A stretch of 64,000 nucleotides of DNA, taken from contig OZ231126.1 of assembly GCA_965153355.1 (NCBI GenBank), positions 83,390,001-83,454,000 of the forward strand, given 5' to 3'. The stretch's first letter is position 1. Every line of letters begins with the position of its first letter. The position numbers were made by a program, and so were the translations under genes. The notes beneath the pieces were generated by a model. It did no database searches. It was not told the DNA's origin and worked only from the letters and a program-made list of their open reading frames with translations. Of the stretch, positions 1 through 10,901 are shown piece after piece. The stretch is from Flaccisagitta enflata (taxonomy: Eukaryota; Chaetognatha; Sagittoidea; Aphragmophora).

Positions 1-1905
1 ATTTGTAATGATATGTCACTTGGCAATGGCGGGGTTGGCTTACAAGAGTAAACTGAATGCATCAGTGCTAATGGCGGGCTGGTTTAGCAATGGCGTGGTA
101 GGGAACAAAAAGAATCGCAGATTTTTTCAATGATGGTGGGCCAGTTTAGCAATGGCGGGCTGCCTCACATGGAAAGAATTAAATGTTTTCTCAATGATGG
201 CGGGCTGTCTTAGCAATGGCGCGGGCTGGCTTATAAGAAAGAATGAAGTGCATTTGTGTTGATGGTATGCTGAGTTAGCAAATATGCAGTTGGTTCACAA
301 GAAAAAATTGAATGTATTAAGATGAAATAATTTGGCAATGGCGTGGCTGGCTTATAAGATAACCAATGCATTTGTAATACGGCGTGGCTGGTTTAGCACG
401 ATGGCTGGGGAACAAGAAAAGAATCGCAGGTATTAACATAGGCCAATGAAGCAATGCATGGCTGGCTTGCCAAGAAAAGAATTGAATGTTTTCTCAATGA
501 TGGCGGGGCTGTTGCTATGGCGGGCTGGCTGATAAGAAAGACTGAAGTGCATTTGTGTTGATGGCAGGCTGAGTCAGCAATGGCGGGCTGGTTCACAAGA
601 AAAATTGAATGCATTTGTAATGATGGTAGGCCAATTGAATGCATTTGTAATGGTGGTGGGCCAATTTGGCTTACAAGAGTGAACTGAATGCATTTGTAAT
701 AATGGCTGGCTGGTTTAGCAATGGTGGGCTGGGGAACAAGAGAAGAATCGCAGGTATCGTGGGCCAGTTTAGCAATGGCAGGCTGGCTCACAAGAAAAAA
801 ATTGAATGTTTTCTAAATTATGGCGTGCTGGTTTAGCAATGGAGGGCTGGCTGACAAGAAAAGAATGGAATGTTTTCTCAATGATGGCGGGCTGGTTTAG
901 CAATGGCGGGCTGGCTCACAGGCTGGTTCACAAGAAAAAATTGAATGCATTTGTAATGATGGAATGATGGTGGGCCAATTTGGCAATGGCGGGCTGGCTT
1001 ACAAGAGTGGAGAACTGAATGCATTTGTAATAATGGCGGGCTGGTTTAGCAATGATGGACTGGGGAACAAGACAAGAATCGCAGGTATTTATTTTCACGA
1101 TGGTGGGCCAGTTTAGGCAACATGGCGTATTGGCTCACAAGAAGATAATTGAATGTTTTCTCAATGATGGCAGGCTGGTTTAGCAATGGCGGCTGGCTGA
1201 CAAGAAAGAATGAAGTGCATTTAAAGTGATGCATGGCTGAGTTAGCAATGGCGGGTTGGCCTCACAAGAAAAATTGAATGCATTTGTAATGATAGTGCGC
1301 TATTTCGCAATGGCGGGCTGGCTTACAAGAGTGAACTGAATGCATTTGGTGTAATAATGGCGGGCTGGCTTAGCAATGGCGGGCTGGGTAACAAGAAAAG
1401 AATTGCAGGTATTTTCAATGATGGTGGGCCAGTTTAGCAATGGCGGGCTGGCTCACAAGAAAAGAATTGAATGTTTTCTCAATGATGGCGGGCTGATTTA
1501 GCAATGGCGGGCTGGCTGACAAGAAAAAATGAATGGAAGTGCATTTGTGTTGGATGGCGTAGGCTGAGTTAGCAATGGCGGGTTGGTTCACAAGAAAAAA
1601 ATTGAATGCATTTAATGTGATGGTGGGCCAATTTGGCAATGGCGGGCTGGCTTACAAGAGTGAACTGAATGCATTTATAATAATGGCGGGCTGGTTTAGC
1701 AATGGTGGGCTGGGGAACAAGAAAAGAATCGCAGGTATTTTCAATGATGGTGGGCCAGTTTAGCAATGGCGGGCTGGCTCACAAGAAAAGAATTGAATGT
1801 TTTCTCAATGATGGCGGGCTGGTTTAGCAATGGCGGGCTATAGAACAGCTTTTAGCAAATTGTTCTTTTTAGTTTCTTTCAAATGAATGGCGGGCTGGCA
1901 ATGGC
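1..1905. repeat. Satellite array with five-monomer higher-order repeat
   Basis: Tandem copies of a degenerate 62-65 bp monomer built around AGCAATGGCGGGCTGG followed by CACAAGAAAAGAATTGAATG-like sequence. Five monomer types recur in a fixed order, recognisable by their unique parts: GAATTGAATGTTTTCTC, GAATGAAGTGCATTTGTGTT, AAATTGAATGCATTTGTAATG, GTGAACTGAATGCATTTG and GAATCGCAGGTATT. The last marker occurs near 112, 421, 745, 1076, 1400 and 1726, giving a higher-order period of about 310-330 bp. The array begins before the window and decays at about 1850-1905. Reading frames through it (Asn/Ala/Ser-rich peptides) are repeat artefacts. Confidence 0.93.
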
Positions 1906-2154
1906 GGGCTGAATTACCCTTACCCCTTTTTTCGTCATGAATTGTATAGATGTATAGATATTCAAATCAATCTCGGTATTGACACATTTAGGGATGATTG
2001 TTTTATGCTTCATGCTTGTTAATCATAATTTTCTCAATCTAAATTGAACGGTCAATAATAGAATTGATGCCAATATGTCAACATGTACTTTTCAATACTC
2101 AGATAGACAACTTGTATATTTTTCGCATCAGTTTGACCTAACCTGATATGAAAA

Positions 2155-2416
2155 CAAGGCCGGATACACGGCTACCCTCGCCGCTCATGCATGTGGGCAG
2201 GGGCCATAATTGAGGTCAGCGGACGGTAAGCAGGAGCAGTAAGGCCAAAAACCCCGTTATCACCAAAAAAGTAAAGTGTGACGGACGGACCAACAGACGG
2301 ACGGACAGATGGACCGACAGACGGACGGATGGACGGACGGACGGACGGACCGACGGACGGACCGACAGACGGACCGACAAAGTGGGGTGTTGAGTCGCGT
2401 AGCACGCTACTAAAAA
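2155..2416 (+). mobile_element. HINE-like element, subfamily A, complete
   Basis: Starts with CAAGGCCGGATACACGGCTACC, continues through GTGGGCAGGGGCCAT and GCAGGAGCAGTAAGGCCAAA, then AAAGTAAAGTGTGACGGACGG, a core of GGACGGACC-type tandem repeats, and ends with AAAGTGGGGTGTTGAGTCGCGTAGCACGC(T)ACTAAAA. The 3' hairpin AGTCGCG/CGCGACT is slightly damaged here. I infer a non-autonomous Helentron/Helitron2-associated element (the DINE-1 and pearl type of layout: subterminal inverted repeat, tandem core, 3' stem-loop). No autonomous partner is visible in the window. Confidence 0.75.
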
Positions 2417-2419
2417 TTG

Positions 2420-2600
2420 ACTTAAACTGGCTTAGAATGACTAAGAATGACATAAAATGACTTGAGATGACTTGAAATGACTTAGAATTACTTGAGATTA
2501 CTTACAATGGCTTAAGATGATGTAAGATGACAAAAACTACACGAGCCAAAAAATAACTTAGTGACTTAAAATGACTTGTAATGACTTATAATGACTTAAG
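2420..2600. repeat. Minisatellite, about 10-bp TGACTTAAAA unit
   Basis: Degenerate repeats of ATGACTTAAA / TGACTTGAGA follow directly on the 3' end of a HINE-like element. A shorter run of the same unit recurs at 42485-42535, again just before HINE-like core sequence, so the two may have travelled together. Confidence 0.8.
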
Positions 2601-2721
2601 GGGACTGTTTATTTATAAAAAAAGCAAATGTTTGGAGTGGCCTCCCCATTAGATGATCCGAATGTCGATATGCGTCTGGCGATTGTCTCTTGGCATATGC
2701 AATAAAAAACCTCATTTGTTA

Positions 2722-2781
2722 TATATGTTGCATATGCAACACATGTTGCAAATGCAACACATGTTGCATATGCAACACGTT
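2722..2781. repeat. Three tandem copies of a 16-bp perfect palindrome
   Basis: TGTTGCATATGCAACA is its own reverse complement and is present three times in a row at about 20-22 bp spacing. The middle copy has one change (TGTTGCAAATGCAACA). Confidence 0.85.
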
Positions 2782-2999
2782 TTTCTGCTAGTACTTTATG
2801 TGTCACAGATGCAATACATGACTTAGAGGTTCTAGTGATTATCACTCGAGGGTAGCAGATAGAATTTTATTCTCAGCAATCTTATGCGATGTTGACCCTT
2901 AGACCTGCGATCAGGGCTTTCAAAGGGTCAAATATGTCTTGTAAGATATGAGCCCGCATGTGAACCAAGTGGCAGATCAACAGTTACGGCACATGATAT

Positions 3000-3660
3000 C
3001 TCACAACCTTTCCAAGAAATTCTTTCAACCACCCAAACCAAAGATTCCAATCATCAACTCCAACAAAATCACCTGACAACTCCATAGACCAACATTTTCA
3101 ACAAACAACGAAATATCAACACCTCAGCAATGTACATCTCTGACAGGTGATTCTGACCAACAACCCCGTACAACAACTCCGTACAACAATTCTACCTGTA
3201 AATTTGACCAGTAATTACAACCAACAACTCCAATCAATAACTCGAATCAATAGTGGCAACCACGAACTCCAATCCACGACTCTGACCAACAACTCTTACC
3301 AACAGCCCTAACCAATGCCTCAAATCAAAAACTCCAACCAATAAAAACTCCAACCAATTCATCTGACCAGTAATTGCAACCAATAACTCCAATCAACAAC
3401 TGTGACCAGTAGCTCCAAACAACAACTCCAGCCAACATCTCTGGCCAACATCTCCAGGTTACACCTCTGACCCATAACTCTGACCAACTCTGATCCACAA
3501 TTTCAATCTACAACTCCAACCAACAGCTCCAACTTGCAACGCCAACCTAGATCTGTCACCAAAAACTCCCACCAACAGCTACCCACAGCAGCCACCATCA
3601 ACTCTAACCTACAACTCCCACAACATATACATCATGTCCACTGTTGACCTGCCTAGAATG
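3000..3660. repeat. Degenerate minisatellite, AACTCCAACCAAC units
   Basis: About 600 bp of C/A-rich sequence built of imperfect 12-16 bp units such as ACCAACAACTCC and CTGACCAATAACTCC. The strand bias (few G) is strong. No open frame of note. Confidence 0.75.
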
Positions 3661-3875
3661 GAGCGTCCTCTATCGATATCAGGATTCCAATCAATCTTTC
3701 AGTACTGAATTTCAGACAAGCACAACTGTGTGCGCAGACGTTAGGCAAGGACGCTAATGAGAGTTGTTTGGCCTCACATGAGGCGAAGTCAGCTTTTTAT
3801 TTTATCACTCGTAATGACATTATAGGCGGAAACAGTGATGTTTATAGCAATGTGTAGCTGCCTGCTCATGGTTGG

Positions 3876-4069
3876 GTAGGAGCAGTGATACTAAAATAAT
3901 TGATAATTTGATCAACACGCTAAGAGAAACAATGAGGTAGGATAAATGGCTACTTTGGTCGCAAAGGGATGGGCAGGAGCAGTGATACTAAAACAATTGA
4001 TAATTTGATCAACACGCTAAGAGAAACAATGAGGTAGGATAAATGGCTACTTTGGTCGCAAAGGGATGG
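3876..4069. repeat. 97-bp direct tandem duplication
   Basis: AGGAGCAGTGATACTAAAA begins at 3878 and again at 3975. The intervening 97 bp are repeated with only one or two changes, indicating a recent local duplication. The unit contains GGTAGGATAAATGGCTACTTTGG. Confidence 0.9.
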
Positions 4070-4302
4070 CCTGAGGCAGTGATGACAGACTTAGCAAAAG
4101 AATTACTGTCCAACAGATGACAAACTGAATGACAGAGCAATTCATATACTAGTTGCTTATTGCATGTTACAGGAAATAACTGGCCAACTGTAGCAATTAT
4201 GTTCACACCCTGTAACACTGTTACACTGACTTTATCCCTATAAAAAAGGGCATGTTAAATTGAAGAATGATGAACTTTTTTTGTGGATGATAATGTAAAC
4301 AA

Positions 4303-4500
4303 GTGACGCAGGGTCACAATATCGTTATGACGGGTGGGCAGGGGCATTCAACCCCCAAGCAGGCAGGCCAGCCCCCCCCCATCCACACTCCCAACCATGC
4401 TCCAACACACACACAAACAACACCAACTATTTTTTGTATTTTCAACTCAAGCGTGACAACTCAAGCGTGACTGACAGATGAACGGACAGAGCGTCTAAAA
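4303..4500 (+). mobile_element. HINE-like relative, GTGACGC-type
   Basis: Begins CAAGTGACGCAGGGTCACAATATCG, passes through GACGGGTGGGCAGGGGCATTCAACCCCC and a CCACACTCCCAACCATGC-like stretch, then CAACTCAAGCGTGAC twice and GAACGGACAGAGCGTCTAAAAG. It matches 36816-37035 over its whole length. The CAAGCGTGACGGAC core joins it to the GGCCGGATACACGGC family although the 5' end differs. Confidence 0.65.
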
Positions 4501-4557
4501 GATCAACTAAAAAGTATCTAAACATTCATTATAAGATGCATTAGCATGATTCACTGA

Positions 4558-4690
4558 ACAAGGCCGGATACACCGCAATCTAGTCGGGGACGTTGGGGCA
4601 GGAGCAGTAATGCGAAAATCGCTCGCAATTTAGAAATCATACCGACCGACCGACCTACCGACGGACGGACCAAACGACGCGGCAAAAACT
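4558..4690 (+). mobile_element. HINE-like element, degenerate short copy
   Basis: Recognised by AACAAGGCCGGATACACCGC, GGGGCAGGAGCAGTAATGC and a CCGACCGACCTACCGACGG core. The usual 3' hairpin is not recognisable. Confidence 0.65.
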
Positions 4691-4990
4691 AATGTTTTAC
4701 GGTGTGAATAAAATCTTTACAATTGACCCGCTGTTTCCTCGAAACATATTCATCCTTATTCACATCAATCTTGGAAGCTCTGCAGAGGGCAGTATTAGTT
4801 CCCAACGCGAGGGCAGTGTTAGTTCCCAACGCATGATTTAGAATGTAACCAATGCGCGCGCGCGTTGAGTTTTAAATGAAGATTTGCACGATCTCTCCTT
4901 CTTTACATCCATATTTATCATTTTTGTTCTTTTTCGAACCTGAGAGATGATGGTCAAGAAAGAAAGTTTCACATTTGCTTTTAATTGTAG

Positions 4991-4993
<3 letters not shown>

Positions 4994-5068
<75 letters not shown>
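4994..5068. repeat. (CA)n microsatellite
   Basis: About 37 uninterrupted CA dinucleotides. The Cys-Val and Thr-His reading frames across it are artefacts. Confidence 0.98.
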
Positions 5069-5070
<2 letters not shown>

Positions 5071-5291
5071 CCACGCGCGAGCACGGGTGGAAATATGTAC
5101 AATTATTGGCTCATGCGTTATAGACCCACGGACGGACTCAGCAACTGATGCACAGACAGACAACCGCTCGTAGAATTACGAAATAAACTCAAAAACTAAG
5201 AAATAAGAAAGATGTAGAATGCAGATATAGATTTGAATGATTATGTTGACTTGATAGTTTCTAACTAGACACACAGACATGCAGACACGCA

Positions 5292-5317
5292 TGCACACAC
5301 ACACACACACACACATT

Positions 5318-5369
<52 letters not shown>

Positions 5370-5410
5370 ACATCATCATCAACATCATCATCATCATCAT
5401 CATCATCATC
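5292..5410. repeat. (CA)n followed by (ATC)n microsatellite
   Basis: A short CA tract (5292-5315) abuts about 30 ATC/ATCA triplets with two AACATC interruptions. Confidence 0.96.
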
Positions 5411-5807
5411 TAAGATCATCAGCTAAGATCATCATCGTGACTGGGCGTACTCATAAGCTCATCGCTTCCCTATTCGACGCCAAACTGATAATCTTTATCA
5501 TCATCGCCGCTGTCGCCATTGTCAATGCCGTTCCTCTTCAACACTGTCTTCGGTCAAACATCGCCGCCAGTCGCCATCGTGATCAAGCTATAGTTGTCAT
5601 CAGTGTCGTCATCCTGACTGTACCAACCCATCATGAGGACACTGGTTCACAGCAGCTGCGGTCGCTGATTGACGTAAGATCCGCTTCCGTAGCTTGAGTT
5701 TTGCTTCCATTGCCCTTAACCCAGGTATTTATGCGAGAAGGGCCTGCATTTGCCTATTAAAAGAACAATTACATTATTGATAAGATAGGACTGTCTGCCT
5801 GCCCAAT

Positions 5808-5811
<4 letters not shown>

Positions 5812-5841
<30 letters not shown>
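5812..5841. repeat. (CT)n microsatellite
   Basis: About 14 CT units immediately upstream of a truncated HINE-like copy. Confidence 0.95.
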
Positions 5842-5845
<4 letters not shown>

Positions 5846-5854
5846 CACACATCC

Positions 5855-5994
5855 AGGCCAGTACAAGCATTTGGGCAAGAGCAGAACTTCATGAGATGCC
5901 CGAAAACGCCAAAAAAGCAAACGGCGACTTACAAATGGACTGACGGACCAACCAGCATAGTGGATTAAAGAGTCGCGTGCAGTTGACTAAAATG
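5855..5994 (+). mobile_element. HINE-like element, 5'-truncated
   Basis: Contains the internal CATTTGGGCAAGAGCAG segment, CGCCAAAAAAGCAAACGGCGAC, a short GGACTGACGGACCAACC core and the 3' end AGAGTCGCGTGCAGTTGACTAAAA. It lies between a CT and a GT microsatellite. Confidence 0.65.
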
Positions 5995-6005
5995 TTTTTG
6001 ATCTC

Positions 6006-6008
<3 letters not shown>

Positions 6009-6080
<72 letters not shown>
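6009..6080. repeat. (GT)n microsatellite
   Basis: About 35 GT dinucleotides, with one GA interruption at the 3' side. Confidence 0.98.
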
Positions 6081-6081
<1 letters not shown>

Positions 6082-6108
6082 TGTGTGGCGTTACCTCAGC
6101 GCCAAAGC

Positions 6109-6342
6109 AAGGCCGGATACACGGCTACCCCAGTCTCCTGTGGTTTGGCAGGGGTCATATGATCACTTGATCACTTGTGCAGGAGCAGTGAGGCCAAAGA
6201 CCGCAAAAACCAAAAAAAAAAATAAAGTGTGATGGACCGGCGGACGGACCGGCGGACGGACAGACCGTCGGACGGACCAATGGACGGACAGACCGTCAGA
6301 CGGACAAAGCGGGGTGTAGAGTCACGTAGCACGCGACTAAAA
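6109..6342 (+). mobile_element. HINE-like element, subfamily A, complete
   Basis: Full layout: AAGGCCGGATACACGGCTACC, TTTGGCAGGGGTCATATGATCACTTG, GCAGGAGCAGTGAGGCCAAAGACCGC, AAATAAAGTGTGATGG, a GGCGGACGGACC tandem core, then AAAGCGGGGTGTAGAGTCACGTAGCACGCGACTAAAA. Confidence 0.8.
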
Positions 6343-6368
6343 GTAGTAAAAAGGGGATGGACCAATAG

Positions 6369-6403
<35 letters not shown>
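6369..6403. repeat. (ATC)n microsatellite
   Basis: Eleven to twelve ATC triplets just downstream of a HINE-like 3' end. Confidence 0.95.
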
Positions 6404-6405
<2 letters not shown>

Positions 6406-6538
6406 GTATCACCCTAATTTTCACGAAGTTACTGAGTTGCGTATAATCGTTGTTTCGACTCTTCGTAGGTTTTGCTTCCAATCGCGCCAGTCACTGTCTT
6501 GATCTCGGGCATTCGCCTTGGTGCAGAAAAATCAAATG

Positions 6539-6539
<1 letters not shown>

Positions 6540-6585
<46 letters not shown>

Positions 6586-6750
6586 GATCCATCTGTTTGC
6601 TCATTGGTTTGTTTGCTTGCTCATTGGTCCATTCGATTGTTTGATCCCTTGCTCATTCACTTGTTTGTTTGTTCATTCGTTCGTTCATTTATTTGTTCAT
6701 TTGTTTGTTTGTTCATTCGTTCCTTCCTTTGTTCGCTCCTTTGTTTGAGC
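6540..6750. repeat. (CT)n tract plus TTTGTTCATTCG minisatellite
   Basis: About 21 CT units (6540-6582) are followed by 150 bp of degenerate TTTGTTTGTTCATTCGTTCG-type repeat. Between this and 7280 I see only AT-rich sequence without structure. Confidence 0.85.
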
Positions 6751-7279
6751 GATCCGGATACCTTTTTTTTTGCAAATCGAACTGAACTGGGATGCGAGAA
6801 TGTTTCAATTATTAGATGAGCGTTGAAAACTCCGTGAAAAAAAAGAAAAAAACTAAAATCCGGAATGAAGTCTTGATTTCCCAATTGAGGTTTTTGTCTG
6901 CATCAAGTATTTTTATGAGGACTATCTTTGCAGTGATACGACTCACTGCTTACGTCATATTTGATAGTGACAAATTCACTCATTAGTAATCACACTCTGA
7001 GTGGTGCAATAAGAAGGTCACAAGTAAAATGCTGAAACCATTGATATTATTGCTCAGCAACAAGTATTGAACATGAATAAACAATAAAATTTTTTGTCAA
7101 AATGCATGTCGACTTCACATCAAAGTACATGTGATGGGTAACAGAAAAAATATATAAAAAAAATTTGACAGGTTTTTTCGCCTCTACAGCAACAGCAACA
7201 GCAACAGCGCATGTCATAGTTAAAATCTACATGTTTTAGTGTCTCTATAACATTCACTAAAAGAAGCATTTTTCATTCC

Positions 7280-7475
7280 GCTTAAATCTGCTGGTTTAAA
7301 TCTGCTGGTTTAAGTCTGCTGGTTTGAATCTAATGGGTTAAGTCTGCTGGTTAAAATCTGCTGGTTTAAATCTGCTGGTTTAAATCTGCTGGTTTAAGTC
7401 TGCTGGTTTAACCCATGGAGTTAAGCCCACATAAAGCTCCGCTGGTTTAATCTGCTGGTTTGTCTGCTTGTTTAA
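7280..7475. repeat. 14-bp minisatellite TCTGCTGGTTTAAG, left block
   Basis: Repeats of TCTGCTGGTTTAAA/G with minor variants (TCTAATGGGTTAAG). The same unit resumes at 8176 after an unrelated array. Confidence 0.92.
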
Positions 7476-7519
7476 ACCAGTCATTTTTTTGTTGTTTTTG
7501 GGAATTATTGGTTGCTTTT

Positions 7520-8175
7520 AGTCATTTTTGGTTATTTTTGGTCAGTTTTGGTCATTTTGGTCATTAGGGTCATTTTGGTCATTTTGGTCATTTTTGGTCA
7601 TTTTTGGTCATTTTTGGTCATTTTTTATTATTTTTGATTATTTTGGGTCATTTTTGGTCATTTCGGTCATTCTTGGTCATTTTTGGTCATTCTTGGTCAT
7701 AATGGTCATTTTGGTCATTATGGTCATTTTGGTCATTTTTGGCCATTTGTGATCATTTTTGGTCATTTTTGGTCATTTTTGGTCATTTTTGGTCATTTTT
7801 GGTCATTTTGGTCATTTTGGTCATTTTGGTCATTTTGGTCATTTTGGTCATTTTTGGTCATTTTTGGTCATTTTTGGTCATTTTGGTCATTTTGGTCATT
7901 TTTGGTCATTTTTGGTCATTTTCGTTTATTTTTGGTCATTTTGATCATTTTGATCATTGTTAGTCATTTTTGGTCATTTTGGTCATTTTTGGTCATTTTT
8001 GGTCATTTTGGTCATTTTGGTCATTTGGTTATTTTTGGTCAATTTTGGCATTTTTGATCATTTTTGGCACTTTGAAATTTCTGGCTATCTGGTCATTTTG
8101 GTCATTTTGGTCATTTTTGGTCATCTTTGTCATTTTGGTCATTTGGTCATTTTTGGTCATTTTTGGTCATTTTTG
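7520..8175. repeat. GGTCATTTTT minisatellite (9-11 bp unit)
   Basis: About 65 copies of GGTCATTTT with 1-2 T length variation (GGTCATTTTGGTCATTTTT). Because the unit length varies between 9 and 11 all three frames stay open, which produces Phe/Trp/Ile-rich spurious ORFs. Confidence 0.95.
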
Positions 8176-8500
8176 TTAAAGTCTGCATGGTTAAGTCTGC
8201 TGGTTAAAGTCTGCTGTTAAAGTCTGGTTAAAGTCTGCTGGGTAAAGTCTGATGGTTAAAGTCTGCTGGTTTAAATCTGCTGGTTTAAATCTGCTGGTTT
8301 TAGTCTGCTGGTTTAAATCTAATGGTTTAAGTCTGCTGGTTAAAGTCTGCTGGTTTAAATCTACTGGTTTAAGTCTGCTGGTTTAAGTCTGCTGGTTTAA
8401 GTCTGCTGGTTTAAGTCTGCTGGTTTAAATCTAATGGTTTAAGTCTGCTGGTCTAATGGTTTAAGTCTACTGGTTTAAGTCTGCTGGTTAAAATGATATT
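8176..8500. repeat. 14-bp minisatellite TCTGCTGGTTTAAG, right block
   Basis: Same unit as 7280-7475 with variants TCTAATGGTTTAAG and TCTGCTGGTTAAAG. Confidence 0.92.
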
Positions 8501-8504
8501 AAAG

Positions 8505-9060
8505 ATAAGTATGGTTTAAGTATGGTTTAAGTCTGGTTTAAGTCTGGTTTAAGTCTAGTTTAAGTCTGGTTTAAGTCTGGTTTAAGTCTGGTTTAAGTCT
8601 GGTTTAAGTCTGGTTAAAGTCTGGTTTAAGTCTGGTTTAAGACTGGTTCATGTCTGATTAATGTCTGGTTTAGGTCTGGGTTAGGTCTGGTTTAGGTCTG
8701 GTGTATGTCTGGTTTTTGTCTGGTTTATGTTTGATTTAGGTCTGATTTAGGTCTGGTTTCGGTCTGGTTTTGGTCTGGTTTTGGTTTGGTTTCATTCTGA
8801 TTTGAGTCTGGTTTGAGTCTGGTTTGAGCCTGGTTTGAGTCTGGTTTGAGTCTGGTTTGAGCCTGGTTTGAGCCTGGTTTGAGCCTGGTTTAAGTCTGGT
8901 TTAAGTCTGGTTTAAGTCTGGTTTGAGTCTGGTTTGAGTCTGGTTTGAGTCTGGTTTGAGTCTGGTTTGAGTCTGGTTTGAGTCTAGATTGAGTCTGGTT
9001 TGAGTCTGGTTTGAGTCTGGCTTAAATCTGGTTTATGTCTGATTTAGGTCTGCTTTCGGT
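8505..9060. repeat. 11-bp minisatellite GTCTGGTTTAA / GTCTGGTTTGA
   Basis: About 50 copies of an 11-mer that looks like the 14-mer with the CTG removed. Sequence variants are ordered: AAGTCTGGTTT first, then AGGTCTGGTTT, then GAGTCTGGTTT, then a mixture. Confidence 0.93.
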
Positions 9061-9770
9061 CCTGCACGCGACTTATAGGTGTTGGCCTTGTTTATCAAAG
9101 AGAGATGTCATTCTGACTCAAATGATCAAAACACTTGTCCAGCGCAAAAGTCAATACATATGGAGACAATCTTGACACATTTTTGCCCGATCGGACTTGT
9201 TTTATCTCAGTGTAATATGACAACAGAGAAACTATTGGATTCCATTAATTGCTGTGAATTGATTGAATTTATTGGACATACTTAGAAAGAGGCAATCACA
9301 ACTGTGATTTTGTTGTATCTCTTGTAAAGCGCTTTATGTCGGGGTGCTAACGAATGCAAAGTTTTGGTTTCAGACTCTTTTTATAACTATATTAATGATC
9401 AGATTTTAATTTCTTTGATGAAATTTAAAGTTTTATTGTTTAGAATTATCTTATTAGTAAAAGTAAAACAAGTGTGATAAAGGCACTGCTTCATTTTATT
9501 GATAAAGACAAGAAATGATCATTCAAAGTAATAGATTTTTTCAAAATGATAGAGCAAAAATTCAAAAACTGTGATGGGAAAGTTCTATGACTTGAACAAG
9601 TTGAACAACTTTGCATTTTTAAGAACATGGCCCTCATCTTATATGTTCTTAAAATGAGGCCATATTTTTGAAAATGCAAAATTTTACATTTAGAGGAAGT
9701 CTCAAATTTTCCTTAAGACAAGTTAAGTTGCAAAATTAATTTTTTTTAGAATTCCTTTATTTTTTCTCCC
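9061..9770. other. AT-rich sequence without recognised features
   Basis: Short ORFs of 60-70 codons on both strands have no recognisable motif. A motif like ATGTCGGGGTGCTAACG at 9336 recurs in reverse orientation near 10394 and 25440, so part of this may be an old interspersed repeat. Confidence 0.5.
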
Positions 9771-10245
9771 CTTTGGGGCAGCGGCCCCAAAAGGGTCGAT
9801 GACCTATGCTTGCACACGGGAATTTTCTCCCTCTCCTCCTCCTTCTCTCTAACCCCCCCCCCCCCACCTCCAGGCACATATCTCAGCCACGAAGCCCATA
9901 TCCCAGTCTTGAGGCCCAAATCCCAACTTCAAGGCCCAAATCCCATCTTACAGCCAAAATCCTATCTTAGAGGCCCAAATTCCAGCCTCAAGGGATTTGG
10001 GCCTCAAGACTGGGATTTGGGTCCCGAGGCTGAGATATGGGCTTTGAGGCTGAGATATGGGCCTGGAGGTCAGGGGAGGGGGATTTGAGGAGGAGGAGGA
10101 GGAGGAGATAATTCCCCTGTGTGAAAGCATAGGTCATCGACCCCTTTGGGACCGCTGCCCTGCTTCCCCCTCAACTTCAACCATAGCCTACTAAGGCAGG
10201 GCACGGGTACCGCTGACCATCTAACGCTTTTACGACTATTTACTT
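9771..10245. mobile_element. Foldback element with GGGCAGCGGCCCC ends and GGGATTTGGGCC minisatellite arms
   Basis: The left end reads GGGGCAGCGGCCCCAAAAGG, GTCGATGACCTATGC, GGGAATTTTCTCC. The right end (10104-10162) carries the reverse complement. Between them, C-rich GGCCCAAATCCCAGCCTTGA units run into G-rich units of the opposite sense at about 9990, so the whole element can fold back. The right flank CCTACTAAGGCAGGGCACGGGTACCGCTGACC is shared with other copies (28755, 34640, 46770, 58690, 60600). Related loci lie at 27703, 28755, 29700, 34240, 58680 and 60060. Confidence 0.7.
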
Positions 10246-10705
10246 TCTCAGCACTTTTTTTATCTACCAATGCTTTTCCATGCGAAACTAAAATAAATAC
10301 AATGTAAAGATTACATTTTTTTGATGAAAAAAATCAAAATCAATAGAATTTGAAATATCAAAGATATTGGTTTAACTCATGAAATTGGTCTTCGTTTGCA
10401 ACTCGACTTATTGTGTTTCAGGTCCAGAATGTTTTATCAATGTGACGGTGCTACTGTTTTTTGTCATTTGATTACCATACTTGCTTTTAAAATGTATCCT
10501 TACATCCCTACAATCCGTTTTGAAAATCCTTACCTTTGATGCTAATTGCATTGGCTGACGCACAGTGGTCACATGTGACCGTTAAGTTTGAATAAAATAA
10601 CTTAATTCTTTTTTTAAGAAAAGAATATTAAATTGATAAATGAAGATATTGGCATAAACATCTATAAATTCTTATAGTTTACTAAAAGATCAAGTCATTT
10701 GATGG

Positions 10706-10901
10706 TTTTTAGTCGCGTGCTACGCGACTCTACACCCCGCTTTGTCGGTCGGTCCGTCGGTCCGTCCATCCGTCACACTTTACTTTTTTTGGTTATTTGC
10801 GGACTTTGGCCTCACAGTTCCCACCCAAATGATGGAGTGACCGCAAATGGGGCCCCTGCCCACCCGCACGCGACTAGGGTAGCCGTGTATCCGGCCTTGT
10901 T
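10706..10901 (-). mobile_element. HINE-like element, subfamily A, complete
   Basis: Reverse orientation: TTTTTAGTCGCGTGCTACGCGACT (a perfect 3' hairpin), TCTACACCCCGCTTTGTCGG, a short GGTCCGTC core, ACTTTACTTTTTTTGG, and GCACGCGACTAGGGTAGCC ahead of GTGTATCCGGCCTTGTT. The 5' subterminal AGTCGCGTGC and the 3' GCACGCGACT are exact complements. Confidence 0.85.

Noticed and set aside
4838-5163. Cys-Val / Thr-His repeat ORFs over CA tracts (also 5977-6232, 21194-21918)
   Set aside because: Frames through dinucleotide repeats stay open by chance; no coding content outside the repeat.
7528-8220. Phe-Trp-Ile-rich ORFs, up to 124 codons
   Set aside because: Products of the GGTCATTTTT minisatellite, open in all frames.
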